Shown here one piece after another: positions 34,877 through 43,928 of a stretch of 64,000 bases of DNA. Source of the stretch: Streptomyces sp. NRRL S-37 (GTDB taxonomy: Bacteria; Actinomycetota; Actinomycetes; Streptomycetales; Streptomycetaceae); NCBI RefSeq assembly GCF_000721605.1, contig NZ_JOIZ01000029.1, positions 49,075 through 113,074 of the forward strand, read 5' to 3'. Made by a program: the position numbers and the translations under genes. Within the stretch, counting starts at the first letter, position 1. Every line of letters begins with the position of its first letter. The notes beneath the pieces were generated by a model that worked only from the letters and a program-made list of their open reading frames with translations, was not told the DNA's origin and did no database searches.

Positions 34877-34916
34877 CGCACCACACGGCACCGCGGCCCG
34901 TGTGCCGCGTGGTGCG
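34877..34916. terminator. 15-bp stem after the AI-2E family gene
   Basis: CGCACCACACGGCAC and GTGCCGCGTGGTGCG pair with one mismatch. It lies 8 bp after the transporter stop and directly upstream of the recA -35 box, insulating recA from read-through. Confidence 0.8.
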
Positions 34917-34923
34917 GTCGCCC

Positions 34924-36186
34924 TCAGGAGGCCCCGGTGTCTCCGTCGCGTGGCCGTCCCGCGCCCGGCCGGCGGGCCCACCGACGACGGACGCGCATGA
35001 GGAGGCCCGGCCCGCCGCCGGGACCTCGGTGCCCGAGCACACGGGGGTCGTCCGTGACGTCGTACCGCCGCACGTACGCACCCAGGAACGCCTGGAGGGT
35101 GGCGACGGCGGGGATGGCGATCAGCGCGCCCACGGCACCGAGCAGGGCGGTGCCCGCGACGACCGAGCCGAAGGCGACCGCCGGGTGGATGTCGACGGTC
35201 CTGGAGGTCAGCTTGGGCTGCAGCACGTAGTTCTCGAACTGCTGGTAGACCACCACGAAGATCAGTACCCACAGCGCGTACCAGGGGTCGACCGTGAAGG
35301 CGATCAGCATGGGCAGGGCGCCCGCGAGATAGGTGCCGATGGTGGGGATGAACTGCGACACCAGGCCCACCCACACGGCGAGGACGGGCGCGTAGGGCAC
35401 CTCGAGGAACTCCAGCAGGACGTAGTGCGCCAGGCCGGAGACCAGTGCCATCAGTCCGCGCGAGTAGAGGTAGCCGCCCGTCTTGTTCACGGCGATCTCC
35501 CACGCGCGCAGCACCTCGGCCTGCCGGGCGGGCGGCAGCAGGGAGCAGACGGTGCGCCGCAGCCGCGGGCCGTCGGCGGCGAAGTAGAACGAGAACAGAC
35601 CGACGGTCAGCAGCTGGAAGAGGCCGCCGAGGACCTGCGCGGACACGTCCAGGACACCGGTGGCGCTGTTCTGGACGTAGTTACGCAGCCAGTCGGAGCG
35701 CAGCAGGCCCTCCTGGATGTCCACGCGCCGCAGCTCGGTGTGGAAGTGCGTGTTGATCCAGTTGATCACGGAGTCGAGGTAATCCGGGAAATCCTCGACG
35801 ATCTTGATGATCTGTCCCGCCAGCATGGACCCCAGCAGCGTCACGAAGCCCGCCGCCGCGATCAGCACCCCCAGGAAGACCAGGAAGGTGCCCAGGCCCC
35901 GGCGCACCCCGCGCGCGGCCATCCAGCTCACCGCGGGCTCGACGGCGAGCGCCAGGAAGAACGCGATGAGAACGTTGATCAGCAGGCCGATGAGCTGATG
36001 GAAGGCCCAACTGCCCAGCTGGAAGACGGCGTACAGCGCGAGGGCGAGCACCATGGCGCGCGGCAGCCAGCGCGGCATGCGGGCGCCCGGCCCGGATATG
36101 GGGGCGGTCGGAGGCCCGGCGGGAGGCGGCGCGCCGGGCGTGGTGGGGTGCCGGGCCGCCTGCTCGGTTTCGTCAGTGGGTGCCAC
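34924..36186 (-). CDS. AI-2E/PerM family membrane transporter
   Basis: The 420-residue product starts at a GTG (VAPTDETEQAARHP), with a Pro-rich cytoplasmic N-terminus and about eight membrane segments. The family signatures are GLLINVLIAFFLALAVEP in the first part, FQLLTVGLFSFYFAADGPRL in the centre and VGLVSQFIPTIGTYLAGALP followed by NYVLQPKLTSRTVDIHPAV. Members export small molecules such as AI-2 or ions; the substrate here is unknown. Confidence 0.9.
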   Translation of the reverse strand: MAPTDETEQAARHPTTPGAPPPAGPPTAPISGPGARMPRWLPRAMVLALALYAVFQLGSWAFHQLIGLLINVLIAFFLALAVEPAVSWMAARGVRRGLGTFLVFLGVLIAAAGFVTLLGSMLAGQIIKIVEDFPDYLDSVINWINTHFHTELRRVDIQEGLLRSDWLRNYVQNSATGVLDVSAQVLGGLFQLLTVGLFSFYFAADGPRLRRTVCSLLPPARQAEVLRAWEIAVNKTGGYLYSRGLMALVSGLAHYVLLEFLEVPYAPVLAVWVGLVSQFIPTIGTYLAGALPMLIAFTVDPWYALWVLIFVVVYQQFENYVLQPKLTSRTVDIHPAVAFGSVVAGTALLGAVGALIAIPAVATLQAFLGAYVRRYDVTDDPRVLGHRGPGGGPGLLMRVRRRWARRPGAGRPRDGDTGAS

Positions 36187-36244
36187 GGACCAAGTCTCGC
36201 CCACGCCGGCGGCAGCCGTGCGCTCCCGGCGGTCTCTGTGACGG

Positions 36245-36439
36245 TCAGCGCCTCTCCGCGGGGACGTCCATGACCCCGCAGACCACCTGCCAGACGTCCT
36301 TGGCGCTCCAGCCGGCCGCCAGCGCCTCGTGCACGGTGCGCCCGCCGAGCTCGGACATGACATGGTCGCGCGCGAAGGTGTCGGCGTAGCCCGCGCCGAA
36401 GTGCTCCGTCATCCGCTCCCAGAAAACCGTCAACCGCAT
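36245..36439 (-). CDS. DUF3046 small protein
   Basis: The 64-residue protein MRLTVFWERMTEHFGAGYAD... is the conserved actinobacterial DUF3046 family, usually found close to recA. Further marks are HVMSELGGRTVHEALAAG and the VWQVVCGVMDVP end. Its function is unknown; the family is small, soluble and helical. Confidence 0.92.
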   Translation of the reverse strand: MRLTVFWERMTEHFGAGYADTFARDHVMSELGGRTVHEALAAGWSAKDVWQVVCGVMDVPAERR

Positions 36440-36453
36440 GCACCCAGTATCCC

Positions 36454-36545
36454 GCCTGCGGGGGCGGCCCCGAGCCAAGCCGCCCCCCGCAGGCGCGGGT
36501 GAGCGAAACCCGCCCCCGGGCACGGTGTCCGGCGGCACCGTGCCC
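36454..36545. terminator. two tandem hairpins between azlD and the DUF3046 gene
   Basis: GGGCACGGTG (36518-36527) pairs perfectly with CACCGTGCCC (36536-36545) just after the azlD stop. A second near-perfect stem, GCCTGCGGGGGCGGC with GCCGCCCCCCGCAGGC (36454-36494), lies closer to the next gene. Together they should separate the two minus-strand units. Confidence 0.8.
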
Positions 36546-36551
36546 GCCACC

Positions 36552-36860
36552 TCACCCGCCCAGCGCCCGCACCCCCGCCGTCACCACGACCGCGGCTCCG
36601 ACGACGACCAGGAACGGAGCGCGCAGAACCAGCGCCACGGCGGCGGCCGCCACACCCGCCGCCCGCGCGTCGACGACCAGGGCCTGGCCGTCGGAGAAGG
36701 TCTGCTGGGCGGTCAGCGCGGCGAGCAGGGCGACCGGAAGGAGCGCGGCGAGACGCCTGACGAGGGGCCGTTCCAGGACCCCGGCGGGCACCAGCAGCCC
36801 CGCGAGCTTGACGGCGTAGCAGCCGACGGCGGTCACGACGACCGCGATCCAGATGTTCAA
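36552..36860 (-). CDS. azlD: AzlD-family branched-chain amino acid exporter subunit
   Basis: This 102-residue protein with about four membrane segments starts at a TTG that overlaps the azlC stop by TTGA. NIWIAVVVTAVGCYAVKLAG and VRRLAALLPVALLAALTAQQ are AzlD family features. It is the small partner of AzlC in export of branched-chain amino acids or their analogues. Confidence 0.9.
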   Translation of the reverse strand: MNIWIAVVVTAVGCYAVKLAGLLVPAGVLERPLVRRLAALLPVALLAALTAQQTFSDGQALVVDARAAGVAAAAVALVLRAPFLVVVGAAVVVTAGVRALGG

Positions 36861-37606
36861 CGGTCCCCCTCCGCCGTGTCACCGCGCGAGGTGCTCTTCC
36901 TGCCCCGCGCCCACAGGACGGCCGGTGCCGCGAGTGCGGCCACCAGGACCGGCACACCGGCCGGCAGCACGGGCAGCAGCCCCAGCCCCAGGAGGACGGC
37001 GAGCCCGGCGACGGTCCGCTCGGTCCCGGTGCGCAGCATCGGCGCGAGCAGCGCCAGGAAGACCGCGGGCCCGGCCGCGTCCAGCCCCCACGCGTCGGTG
37101 TCGCCGATCGCCTCGGCGCCCAGCGCGCCGAGCAGCGTGGTGAGGTTCCACAGGACGTACAGACTGAGCCCCGTCACCACGAACCCGATGCGCGCGGCGC
37201 GCCGGCCGGGCTGGGCGAGCGAGACGGCCGTCGTCTCGTCGATCACCCACTGCGCGGCGAACGGCCGCACCGCGCGGGGCAGCGCCAGCAACTGCGACAG
37301 CCGCAGCCCGTAGAACGCGTTGCGCACCCCCAGGAAGAACGCCCCCGCGGCGGCCGTGAACGCCCCTCCACCCGCCGCCAACGCCCCCACCAGCGCGAAC
37401 TGGGAGGCGCCGGTGAACACCAGCAGGCTGAGCGCACAGGTCTGGAGCAGGGTGAGCCCGCTGCCCGCCGAGGTCACGCCGAAGGCGAACCCGGAGAGTC
37501 CGACGGCGACCCCGACACCGAGGGCGTCCCGTACGACGGCACCGTCCGGCTTTCCTCCTCCGTCGTCCCGTACGTCCGCGAGCACTTCTGTCCGTTCCGC
37601 TGTCAC
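36857..37606 (-). CDS. azlC: AzlC-family branched-chain amino acid exporter subunit
   Basis: The 249-residue permease starts at a GTG overlapping the stop of the AraC-type regulator gene. ALGVGVAVGLSGFAFGVTSA, LSLLVFTGASQFALVGALAAGG, FFLGVRNAFYGLRLS and WVIDETTAVSLAQP are diagnostic for AzlC. It works with AzlD. Four-base overlaps on both sides indicate one coupled operon araC-azlC-azlD. Confidence 0.93.
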   Translation of the reverse strand: MTAERTEVLADVRDDGGGKPDGAVVRDALGVGVAVGLSGFAFGVTSAGSGLTLLQTCALSLLVFTGASQFALVGALAAGGGAFTAAAGAFFLGVRNAFYGLRLSQLLALPRAVRPFAAQWVIDETTAVSLAQPGRRAARIGFVVTGLSLYVLWNLTTLLGALGAEAIGDTDAWGLDAAGPAVFLALLAPMLRTGTERTVAGLAVLLGLGLLPVLPAGVPVLVAALAAPAVLWARGRKSTSRGDTAEGDR

Positions 37607-38472
37607 ACCCCGGACTGTACGGGCGTGCCTCCCCGCGCGTCTTGTACGTTCTTGCGCTCGCGCTGGTAGGCGCCCGGGGGCACGCCGACGATCCGGCCGA
37701 AGTGCCGGTTCAGGTGCGGCTGGTCGGTGAACCCGACCGCGACGGCCGCCTCCGAGGGCGCCGTCCCCGCGTCCAGCAGCCGCCGTGCCCGCCGCACACG
37801 CGCGTCGGTGAGCCAAGTGTGCGGCGGCATCCCGTAGGTGTCCCGGAAGGCGCGCAGCAGCGCGAACGGGCCGGTGCCCAGCTCGGCGGCCAGCCGCTCC
37901 AGGGTCGGCGGATCCGCCATCCGCTCCTCCAGGACGGCACGCGCGCGTGCCGCGATCCCGGCGCCCGCCGTGCGCACCTCGCGTCGCGGCAGCGTCCCGC
38001 CGTTCAGCCGCAGCAGCCGGGTCACCGCGACCCGGAGCAGGGTGTCGGCGGCGAGCGCGTTGCCCTCGTCGGTGGCCCGCAGCACCTGGTGCACCAGACG
38101 GACGGTGTACGGATCGTCGAGCACCGGCGTCACGAACCCCGGTGTGCCGCGCAGTGTGGTGGTCTCGGCGGCGATCGCGCCCACCACCTCGGGCGACGGG
38201 TACACCGCCCCGTACCGCCAGCCCTCGGGGACACCCGCCCGGCCGGTGTGCGGGGTGTCCGGGTTCACCAGGGCCAGGGACCCGGCGCCTGCGTACACGT
38301 CGCCGCCGCCGTGGTGGAAGACCTCCGCCCCGTCGGCGATGGCGGCGATCACGAAGTGCTCGTGGGTGTGCCGGACGAACGTCTTCCGTATGTACCGGGC
38401 ACGCAGCAGATCGACACCGGGCAGTTCGTCGTACCGCCAGTGCCGCGCCCGTTCCCTCCGGGATTCCGCCAT
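37603..38472 (-). CDS. AraC-family transcriptional regulator (likely regulator of azlCD)
   Basis: The 289-residue regulator has an N-terminal cupin effector domain (HTHEHFVIAAIADGAEVFHH, VNPDTPHTG). The C-terminal double helix-turn-helix reads LERLAAELGTGPFALLRAFR and VAVGFTDQPHLNRHFGRIVG, followed by PPGAYQRER. AraC proteins of this shape sense small molecules such as amino acids. Coupling to azlC suggests that it controls this exporter operon. It is divergent from the lhr helicase gene. Confidence 0.93.
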   Translation of the reverse strand: MAESRRERARHWRYDELPGVDLLRARYIRKTFVRHTHEHFVIAAIADGAEVFHHGGGDVYAGAGSLALVNPDTPHTGRAGVPEGWRYGAVYPSPEVVGAIAAETTTLRGTPGFVTPVLDDPYTVRLVHQVLRATDEGNALAADTLLRVAVTRLLRLNGGTLPRREVRTAGAGIAARARAVLEERMADPPTLERLAAELGTGPFALLRAFRDTYGMPPHTWLTDARVRRARRLLDAGTAPSEAAVAVGFTDQPHLNRHFGRIVGVPPGAYQRERKNVQDARGGTPVQSGV

Positions 38473-38545
38473 ACGGCCATTGTCGCGCCGCCCCGTCCGC
38501 CCTCGGTTCGGCCCGATTGTCAGTGGCCGGGTGCACGATGGACGC

Positions 38546-41500
38546 ATGGTCAGCGATCCGCACCGAGCCCTGGACGGCTTCTCCCCCGCGACCCGCGGCT
38601 GGTTCACGGGGGCGTTCTCCGCGCCCACCGCCGCCCAGGCCGGCGCGTGGCGGGCCATCGGGGAGGGTTCGAACGTGCTGGTGGTCGCCCCCACCGGTTC
38701 CGGGAAGACCCTGGCCGCCTTCCTCGCCGCCCTGGACCAGCTCGCCTCGACGCCGCCGCCCGCCGACCCCAAGAAGCGCTGCCGCGTCCTGTACGTCTCG
38801 CCGCTGAAGGCCCTGGCCGTCGACGTCGAGCGCAATCTGCGCAGCCCGCTGACCGGCATCCGCCAGGAGTCCGTGCGCCTGGGGCTGCCCGAGCCCGAGG
38901 TGAAGGTCGGCATCCGCTCCGGTGACACCCCGCCCGCCGAGCGGCGTGCCCTGGCCACCCGCCCGCCGGACATCCTGATCACCACGCCCGAGTCGCTGTT
39001 CCTGATGCTGACGTCCGCCACGCGCGAGGCGCTGACGGGCGTGGAGACGGTGATCCTCGACGAGGTGCACGCGGTCGCCGGCACCAAGCGCGGCGCGCAT
39101 CTCGCGCTCACCCTGGAGCGGCTGGACGAGCTGCTGCCCCGCCCGGCCCGCCGTATCGGCCTCTCGGCGACGGTGCGCCCGGTCGACGAGGTCGCCCGGT
39201 TCCTCTCCCCGCGCCGCAAGGTGGAGATCGTCCAGCCGGAGTCCGGCAAGGAGTTCGACCTGTCCGTGGTGGTACCGGTCGAGGACCTGGGCGAGCTGGG
39301 CGGCTCCCCGGTCGCGGACGGCTCGGAAGGGGCCGAGCGCCCGTCGATCTGGCCGCACGTCGAGGAGCGGATCACCGATCTGGTGCAGGCGCACCGCTCG
39401 ACGATCGTGTTCGCGAACTCCCGCCGCCTCGCGGAGCGGCTGTGCAACCGGCTCAACGAGATCGCCTACGAGCGGGCCACCGGAGAGCCCCTGGACGAGC
39501 ACCACTCCCCCGCCGAGCTGATGGGCGGCTCCGGGTCCGCCCAGGGCGCGCCCGCGGTCATCGCGCGCGCCCATCACGGCTCGGTGTCCAAGGAGCAGCG
39601 CGCCCTGGTCGAGGAGGACCTCAAGGCGGGCCGGCTGCCCGCGGTGGTCGCCACCTCCAGCCTGGAGCTGGGCATCGACATGGGCGCCGTCGACCTGATG
39701 GTCCAGGTCGAGTCGCCGCCGTCCGTCGCCTCCGGGCTCCAGCGCGTCGGCCGCGCGGGGCACCAGGTGGGCGCGGTCTCCACGGGCGTGGTGTTCCCGA
39801 AGTACCGAGGCGACCTGGTGCAGGCGGCCGTGGTCACCGAGCGGATGCGCGCGGGCGCCATCGAGTCCCTGCGCGTCCCCGCGAACCCCCTGGACGTGCT
39901 GGCCCAGCAGATCGTCGCCATGACGGCCATGGACACCTGGCAGCTCGACGACCTGCTCGCCCTGGTCCGCCGCGCCGCACCCTTCGCCTCCCTGCCCGAG
40001 TCCGCCTTCACGGCCGTCCTGGACATGCTCGCCGGCCGCTACCCGTCCGACGCGTTCGCGGAGCTGCGTCCGCGCGTGGTGTGGGACCGGGTCACGGGCG
40101 AGATCACCGGCCGCCCCGGCGCCCAGCGCCTGGCCGTCACCTCCGGCGGCACGATCCCCGACCGGGGCCTGTTCGGGGTGTTCCTGGCGGGCTCCGACCC
40201 CAAGAAGGGCGGTGGACGGGTCGGCGAGCTGGACGAGGAGATGGTCTACGAGTCCCGCGTGGGTGACGTCTTCACGCTCGGCACCAGCTCCTGGCGCATC
40301 GAGGACATCACGCGCGACCGGGTCCTGGTCTCCCCCGCGCCGGGCGTGCCGGGCCGGCTGCCGTTCTGGAAGGGCGACCAGCTGGGCCGGCCGCTGGAGC
40401 TCGGCCGCGCGGTGGGCGCCTTCCTGCGCGAGGTGGGATCGCTGTCCAAGGACGACGCCCGGCTGCGGCTCCTGGCGGCGGGACTGGACGCCTGGGCCGC
40501 CGACAACGTCCTGTCCTACCTCGACGAGCAGCGCGAGGCCTGCGGCCACGTCCCCGACGACCGCACCATCGTGGTGGAGCGCTTCCGCGACGAACTGGGC
40601 GACTGGCGGGTCGTCGTGCACTCCCCGTTCGGCGCCCAGGTGCACGCCCCGTGGGCGCTCGCGCTCGGCGCCCGCCTCTCCGAGCGGTACGGCATGGACG
40701 CCCAGGTGATGCACGCCGACGACGGCATCGTGCTGCGCCTGCCGGACGCCGATCTGATGGGCCTCGACCTGCTCGACCAGGAGCCGGTGCGGGCCGGCAC
40801 CGAGTACGACGCGGACCGGGCCCCCGTGGGCGCGGCCGACGTCGTCTTCGACAAGGGCGAGGTCGACCAGGTCGTCACCGACCAGGTGGGCGGCTCGGCG
40901 CTGTTCGCGTCCCGGTTCCGCGAGTGCGCGGCCCGCGCGCTGCTGCTGCCGCGCCGCAACCCCGGCCGGCGCACCCCGCTGTGGCAGCAGCGTCAGCGCG
41001 CCTCGCAACTGCTCCAGGTGGCCGGCGAGTTCGGCTCGTTCCCGATCGTCCTGGAAGCCGTCCGCGAGTGCCTCCAGGACGTCTTCGACGTGCCCGGGCT
41101 CGTCGAGCTGATGGGCGACCTGGAGGCGCGCAAGGTGCGCCTGGTCGAGGTCACCACCCCCGAGCCGTCCCCGTTCGCCCGCTCCCTCCTCTTCGGCTAC
41201 GTCGCCCAGTTCCTGTACGAGGGCGACTCCCCGCTCGCCGAGCGCCGCGCCGCCGCCCTGTCGCTGGACTCGCGGCTGCTGGCCGAGCTGCTCGGCCAGG
41301 CGGAGCTGCGCGAGCTGCTCGACGCGGAGGTGCTGACCGAGCTGGAGCGCGAGCTGCGGTGGCTCACCGAGGACCGGCGCGTCAAGGACGCGGAGGGCGT
41401 GGCCGACCTGCTGCGGCTGCTGGGCCCGCTCACCGACGCCGAACTCGCCGAGCGGGGCGCCGAGCCGCAGTGGGCGCGAGAGCTCGCCTCCGCGCGGCGC

Positions 41501-43417
41501 GCCATCCGGGTGCGGGTGGCCGGCACCGACCACTGGGCGGCGATCGAGGACGCCGGCCGGCTGCGCGACGCGCTGGGCACGGCACTGCCGGTCGGCGTGC
41601 CGGAGGCGTTCACCGAACCGGTCAAGGACCCCCTCGGCGACCTCCTCGCGCGGTACGCGCGCACCCACGGCCCGTTCACGTCGGCGACGGCAGCGGCCCG
41701 TTTCGGTCTGGGTGTGGCGGTCACCGAGGGCGCCCTGCGGCGGCTCTCGGCGGTCGGCCGGGTCGTCCAGGGCGAGTTCCACCCGGCCGGGATCGGACAG
41801 GAGTGGTGCGACGCGACCGTACTGCGCCGGCTGCGCCGCCGCTCCCTGGCCGCGCTGCGGCACGAACTGGAGCCGGTGCCGCCGCCCGCGCTCGCCCAGT
41901 TCCTCCCCCAGTGGCAGCACATCGGCAAGGGGCACTCCCTGCGCGGCGTCGACGGCCTGGTGCGCGCCGTCGAGCAGTTGCAGGGGGCGTCCGTGCCCGC
42001 GTCCGCCCTGGAGAAGCTGGTCCTGCCGTCCCGGGTGGCGGACTACGCCCCGGCGATGCTGGACGAGCTGACGGCCGCCGGGGAGGTGGTGTGGGCGGGC
42101 GCCGGTTCGCTGCCCGGGAAGGACGGCTGGGTCTCCCTCTACCTCGCGGACGCGGCCCCGCTGCTGCTGCCGCCCCCGCACCCCCTGGAGCCGACCGCCC
42201 TCCACCGGTCCGTCCTGGACGCCCTCTCCGGCGGCTACGGCCTGTTCTTCCGCCAGATCGCCGACCAGGTCCGCGCCACCACGCACCCCGAGGCCACCGA
42301 TCCCCAACTGGCCGACGCCCTGTGGGACCTCGCCTGGTCCGGGCGGCTGACCAACGACACGCTCGCTCCCCTGCGCTCCCTGCTGGGCTCGGGCCGCACC
42401 GCGGGCTCCACCGCCCACCGCGCGAAGCGCTCCGTCCCACGCGGGCGCTACGGCTCGCTCACGGCGGCCGCCCGCGGTGCCTCCCGCACCGGCCCGCCGA
42501 CCGTCGCCGGCCGCTGGTCCCTGCTTCCGGACACGAACACGGACACGGATGCCACGGTCCGTGCCCACTCCCTGGCCCGCACCCTGCTCGACCGGCACGG
42601 TGTGGTGACCCGGGGCGCCGTCTCCGCGGAGGGTGTCGAGGGCGGCTTCTCGGCGGTGTACCGGGTGCTGTCCGCCTTCGAGGAGACGGGCCAGGCGCGT
42701 CGCGGCTATGTGGTGGAGGGCCTGGGCGCCGCCCAGTTCGCGATGGACGGGGCCGTGGACCGCCTCCGCGCGGCGGCCAACGCCCGCGAGCGGAGCGACG
42801 GCCTCCCGGCCACCCCCGGCCCCGGTCCTGACATGCCCGACCCGTTCGGCGCCGCCTCCGCGCACGACGGCTTCCCCGGCCCGGACGACACGCCGTACCC
42901 CCGTCTCTCGCCGGGCGACTACGTCTCCCCGCGCGACCTGGCCCCGCAGTCCTCTGCGCCCCGGCGTAATGGCGGGCGTCCCGCGTACGACCCCTTCGCC
43001 GGCCGCCGTACCGGTGCGGACCGCGCCGCACGCGCCGTGGTCCTGGCCGCCGCCGACCCGGCGAACGCCTACGGTGCCGCTCTGGGATGGCCCGAGCCGC
43101 CGGCCGGCGCCGGGCACAAACCCGGCCGCAAGGCGGGCTCCCTGGTGGTGCTGGTGGACGGCGAGCTGACGCTCTACATGGAGCGCGGCGGCAAGACGCT
43201 GCTGGCCTGGCCCGCCGGCTCCGACGGAGAACCCGCCGACGACCCGCGTCTCCCGGCCGCCGCCGAGGCCCTCGCCGCGGCCGCCCGCGCGGGCTCCCTG
43301 GGCACGGTCACGGTGGAGCGCGTCAACGGCGCCTCGGCCCTGACCTCCCCGCTGGGCACCCTCCTGGAGACCGCGGGTTTCGTCGCCACCCCCAGAGGAC
43401 TCCGCCTGCGCGCCTGA
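38546..43417 (+). CDS. lhr: Lhr-family ATP-dependent DNA helicase
   Basis: The 1623-residue superfamily 2 helicase has Walker A APTGSGKT (about 49-56), Walker B DEVH (about 172), motif III LSATVRP and motif VI in LQRVGRAGHQVG. It then carries the Lhr core (DLLDQEPVRAG, LLPRRNPGRRTPLWQQRQRA) and the long Lhr C-terminal region typical of actinobacterial Lhr. Lhr is a 3'-5' helicase in DNA repair; in mycobacteria it is DNA-damage induced. The very 3' end (GTVTVERVNGASAL) is similar to the tandem repeats found downstream of the gene. Confidence 0.96.
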   Translation: MVSDPHRALDGFSPATRGWFTGAFSAPTAAQAGAWRAIGEGSNVLVVAPTGSGKTLAAFLAALDQLASTPPPADPKKRCRVLYVSPLKALAVDVERNLRSPLTGIRQESVRLGLPEPEVKVGIRSGDTPPAERRALATRPPDILITTPESLFLMLTSATREALTGVETVILDEVHAVAGTKRGAHLALTLERLDELLPRPARRIGLSATVRPVDEVARFLSPRRKVEIVQPESGKEFDLSVVVPVEDLGELGGSPVADGSEGAERPSIWPHVEERITDLVQAHRSTIVFANSRRLAERLCNRLNEIAYERATGEPLDEHHSPAELMGGSGSAQGAPAVIARAHHGSVSKEQRALVEEDLKAGRLPAVVATSSLELGIDMGAVDLMVQVESPPSVASGLQRVGRAGHQVGAVSTGVVFPKYRGDLVQAAVVTERMRAGAIESLRVPANPLDVLAQQIVAMTAMDTWQLDDLLALVRRAAPFASLPESAFTAVLDMLAGRYPSDAFAELRPRVVWDRVTGEITGRPGAQRLAVTSGGTIPDRGLFGVFLAGSDPKKGGGRVGELDEEMVYESRVGDVFTLGTSSWRIEDITRDRVLVSPAPGVPGRLPFWKGDQLGRPLELGRAVGAFLREVGSLSKDDARLRLLAAGLDAWAADNVLSYLDEQREACGHVPDDRTIVVERFRDELGDWRVVVHSPFGAQVHAPWALALGARLSERYGMDAQVMHADDGIVLRLPDADLMGLDLLDQEPVRAGTEYDADRAPVGAADVVFDKGEVDQVVTDQVGGSALFASRFRECAARALLLPRRNPGRRTPLWQQRQRASQLLQVAGEFGSFPIVLEAVRECLQDVFDVPGLVELMGDLEARKVRLVEVTTPEPSPFARSLLFGYVAQFLYEGDSPLAERRAAALSLDSRLLAELLGQAELRELLDAEVLTELERELRWLTEDRRVKDAEGVADLLRLLGPLTDAELAERGAEPQWARELASARRAIRVRVAGTDHWAAIEDAGRLRDALGTALPVGVPEAFTEPVKDPLGDLLARYARTHGPFTSATAAARFGLGVAVTEGALRRLSAVGRVVQGEFHPAGIGQEWCDATVLRRLRRRSLAALRHELEPVPPPALAQFLPQWQHIGKGHSLRGVDGLVRAVEQLQGASVPASALEKLVLPSRVADYAPAMLDELTAAGEVVWAGAGSLPGKDGWVSLYLADAAPLLLPPPHPLEPTALHRSVLDALSGGYGLFFRQIADQVRATTHPEATDPQLADALWDLAWSGRLTNDTLAPLRSLLGSGRTAGSTAHRAKRSVPRGRYGSLTAAARGASRTGPPTVAGRWSLLPDTNTDTDATVRAHSLARTLLDRHGVVTRGAVSAEGVEGGFSAVYRVLSAFEETGQARRGYVVEGLGAAQFAMDGAVDRLRAAANARERSDGLPATPGPGPDMPDPFGAASAHDGFPGPDDTPYPRLSPGDYVSPRDLAPQSSAPRRNGGRPAYDPFAGRRTGADRAARAVVLAAADPANAYGAALGWPEPPAGAGHKPGRKAGSLVVLVDGELTLYMERGGKTLLAWPAGSDGEPADDPRLPAAAEALAAAARAGSLGTVTVERVNGASALTSPLGTLLETAGFVATPRGLRLRA

Positions 43418-43532
43418 CCCACCGCCACCCCGACGGATCCCGGCCTCCACCGCCCGGACGCCCCACACGCGCCGACGGAGCCCACGGCACCCCCTGCCCC
43501 TCCTGCGCACCACGAGCCACGCCGCCCTTCCC

Positions 43533-43908
43533 GACGACCACGCCCGCACCCCCGGCCCACCACCGGCACACGCCCACCCGGGCACCCCGGCCGCCCCCCG
43601 GGGCGCTCGGCACGCTCACAACGGAGCGCGTCAACGGCACCTCCGCACTGAAGCCCCTCCCGGAGACCACGGCTTCGTCTCCGCACCCCGACGACCACGC
43701 CCGCACCCCCGGCCCGCCACCGGCACACGCCCACCCGGGCACCCCGGCCGCCCCCCGGGGCGCTCGGCACGCTCACAACGGAGCGCGTCAACGGCACCTC
43801 CGCACTAAAGCCCCTCCCGGAGACCACGGCTTCGTCTCCGCACCCCGACGACCACGCCCGCGCCCCGGCCCGCCACCGGCACACGCCCGCCCGAGCGCCC
43901 CCGCCGCC
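43533..43908 (+). repeat. 157-bp tandem repeat (two full copies and a partial third) in the lhr-nei gap, resembling the lhr 3' end
   Basis: Copies begin at 43533, 43690 and 43847 with GACGACCACGCCCGC and differ by only a few bases (for example ACTGAAG against ACTAAAG); the third breaks up after about 60 bp. Each full copy contains CTCGGCACGCTCACAACGGA and GAGCGCGTCAACGG, which match lhr at 43316 and nearby (GGAGCGCGTCAACGG). The repeats look like copies of the last 100 bases of lhr that lost the frame, since 157 is not a multiple of three. The 511-bp gap (43418-43928) contains no other credible gene. Confidence 0.92.
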
Positions 43909-43928
43909 CGGCGTGCCACCCTTGACGC

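Noticed and set aside
36857..43585. A 2242-codon open frame on the minus strand opposite lhr
   Set aside because: It is the antisense shadow of lhr in very GC-rich DNA. Only its last 250 codons (azlC) have family motifs; the rest is low-complexity Gly/Arg/Val/His without recognisable domains.
43533..43908. CRISPR array
   Set aside because: The repeats are 157 bp long, contiguous, and have no unique spacers; no cas genes are near.
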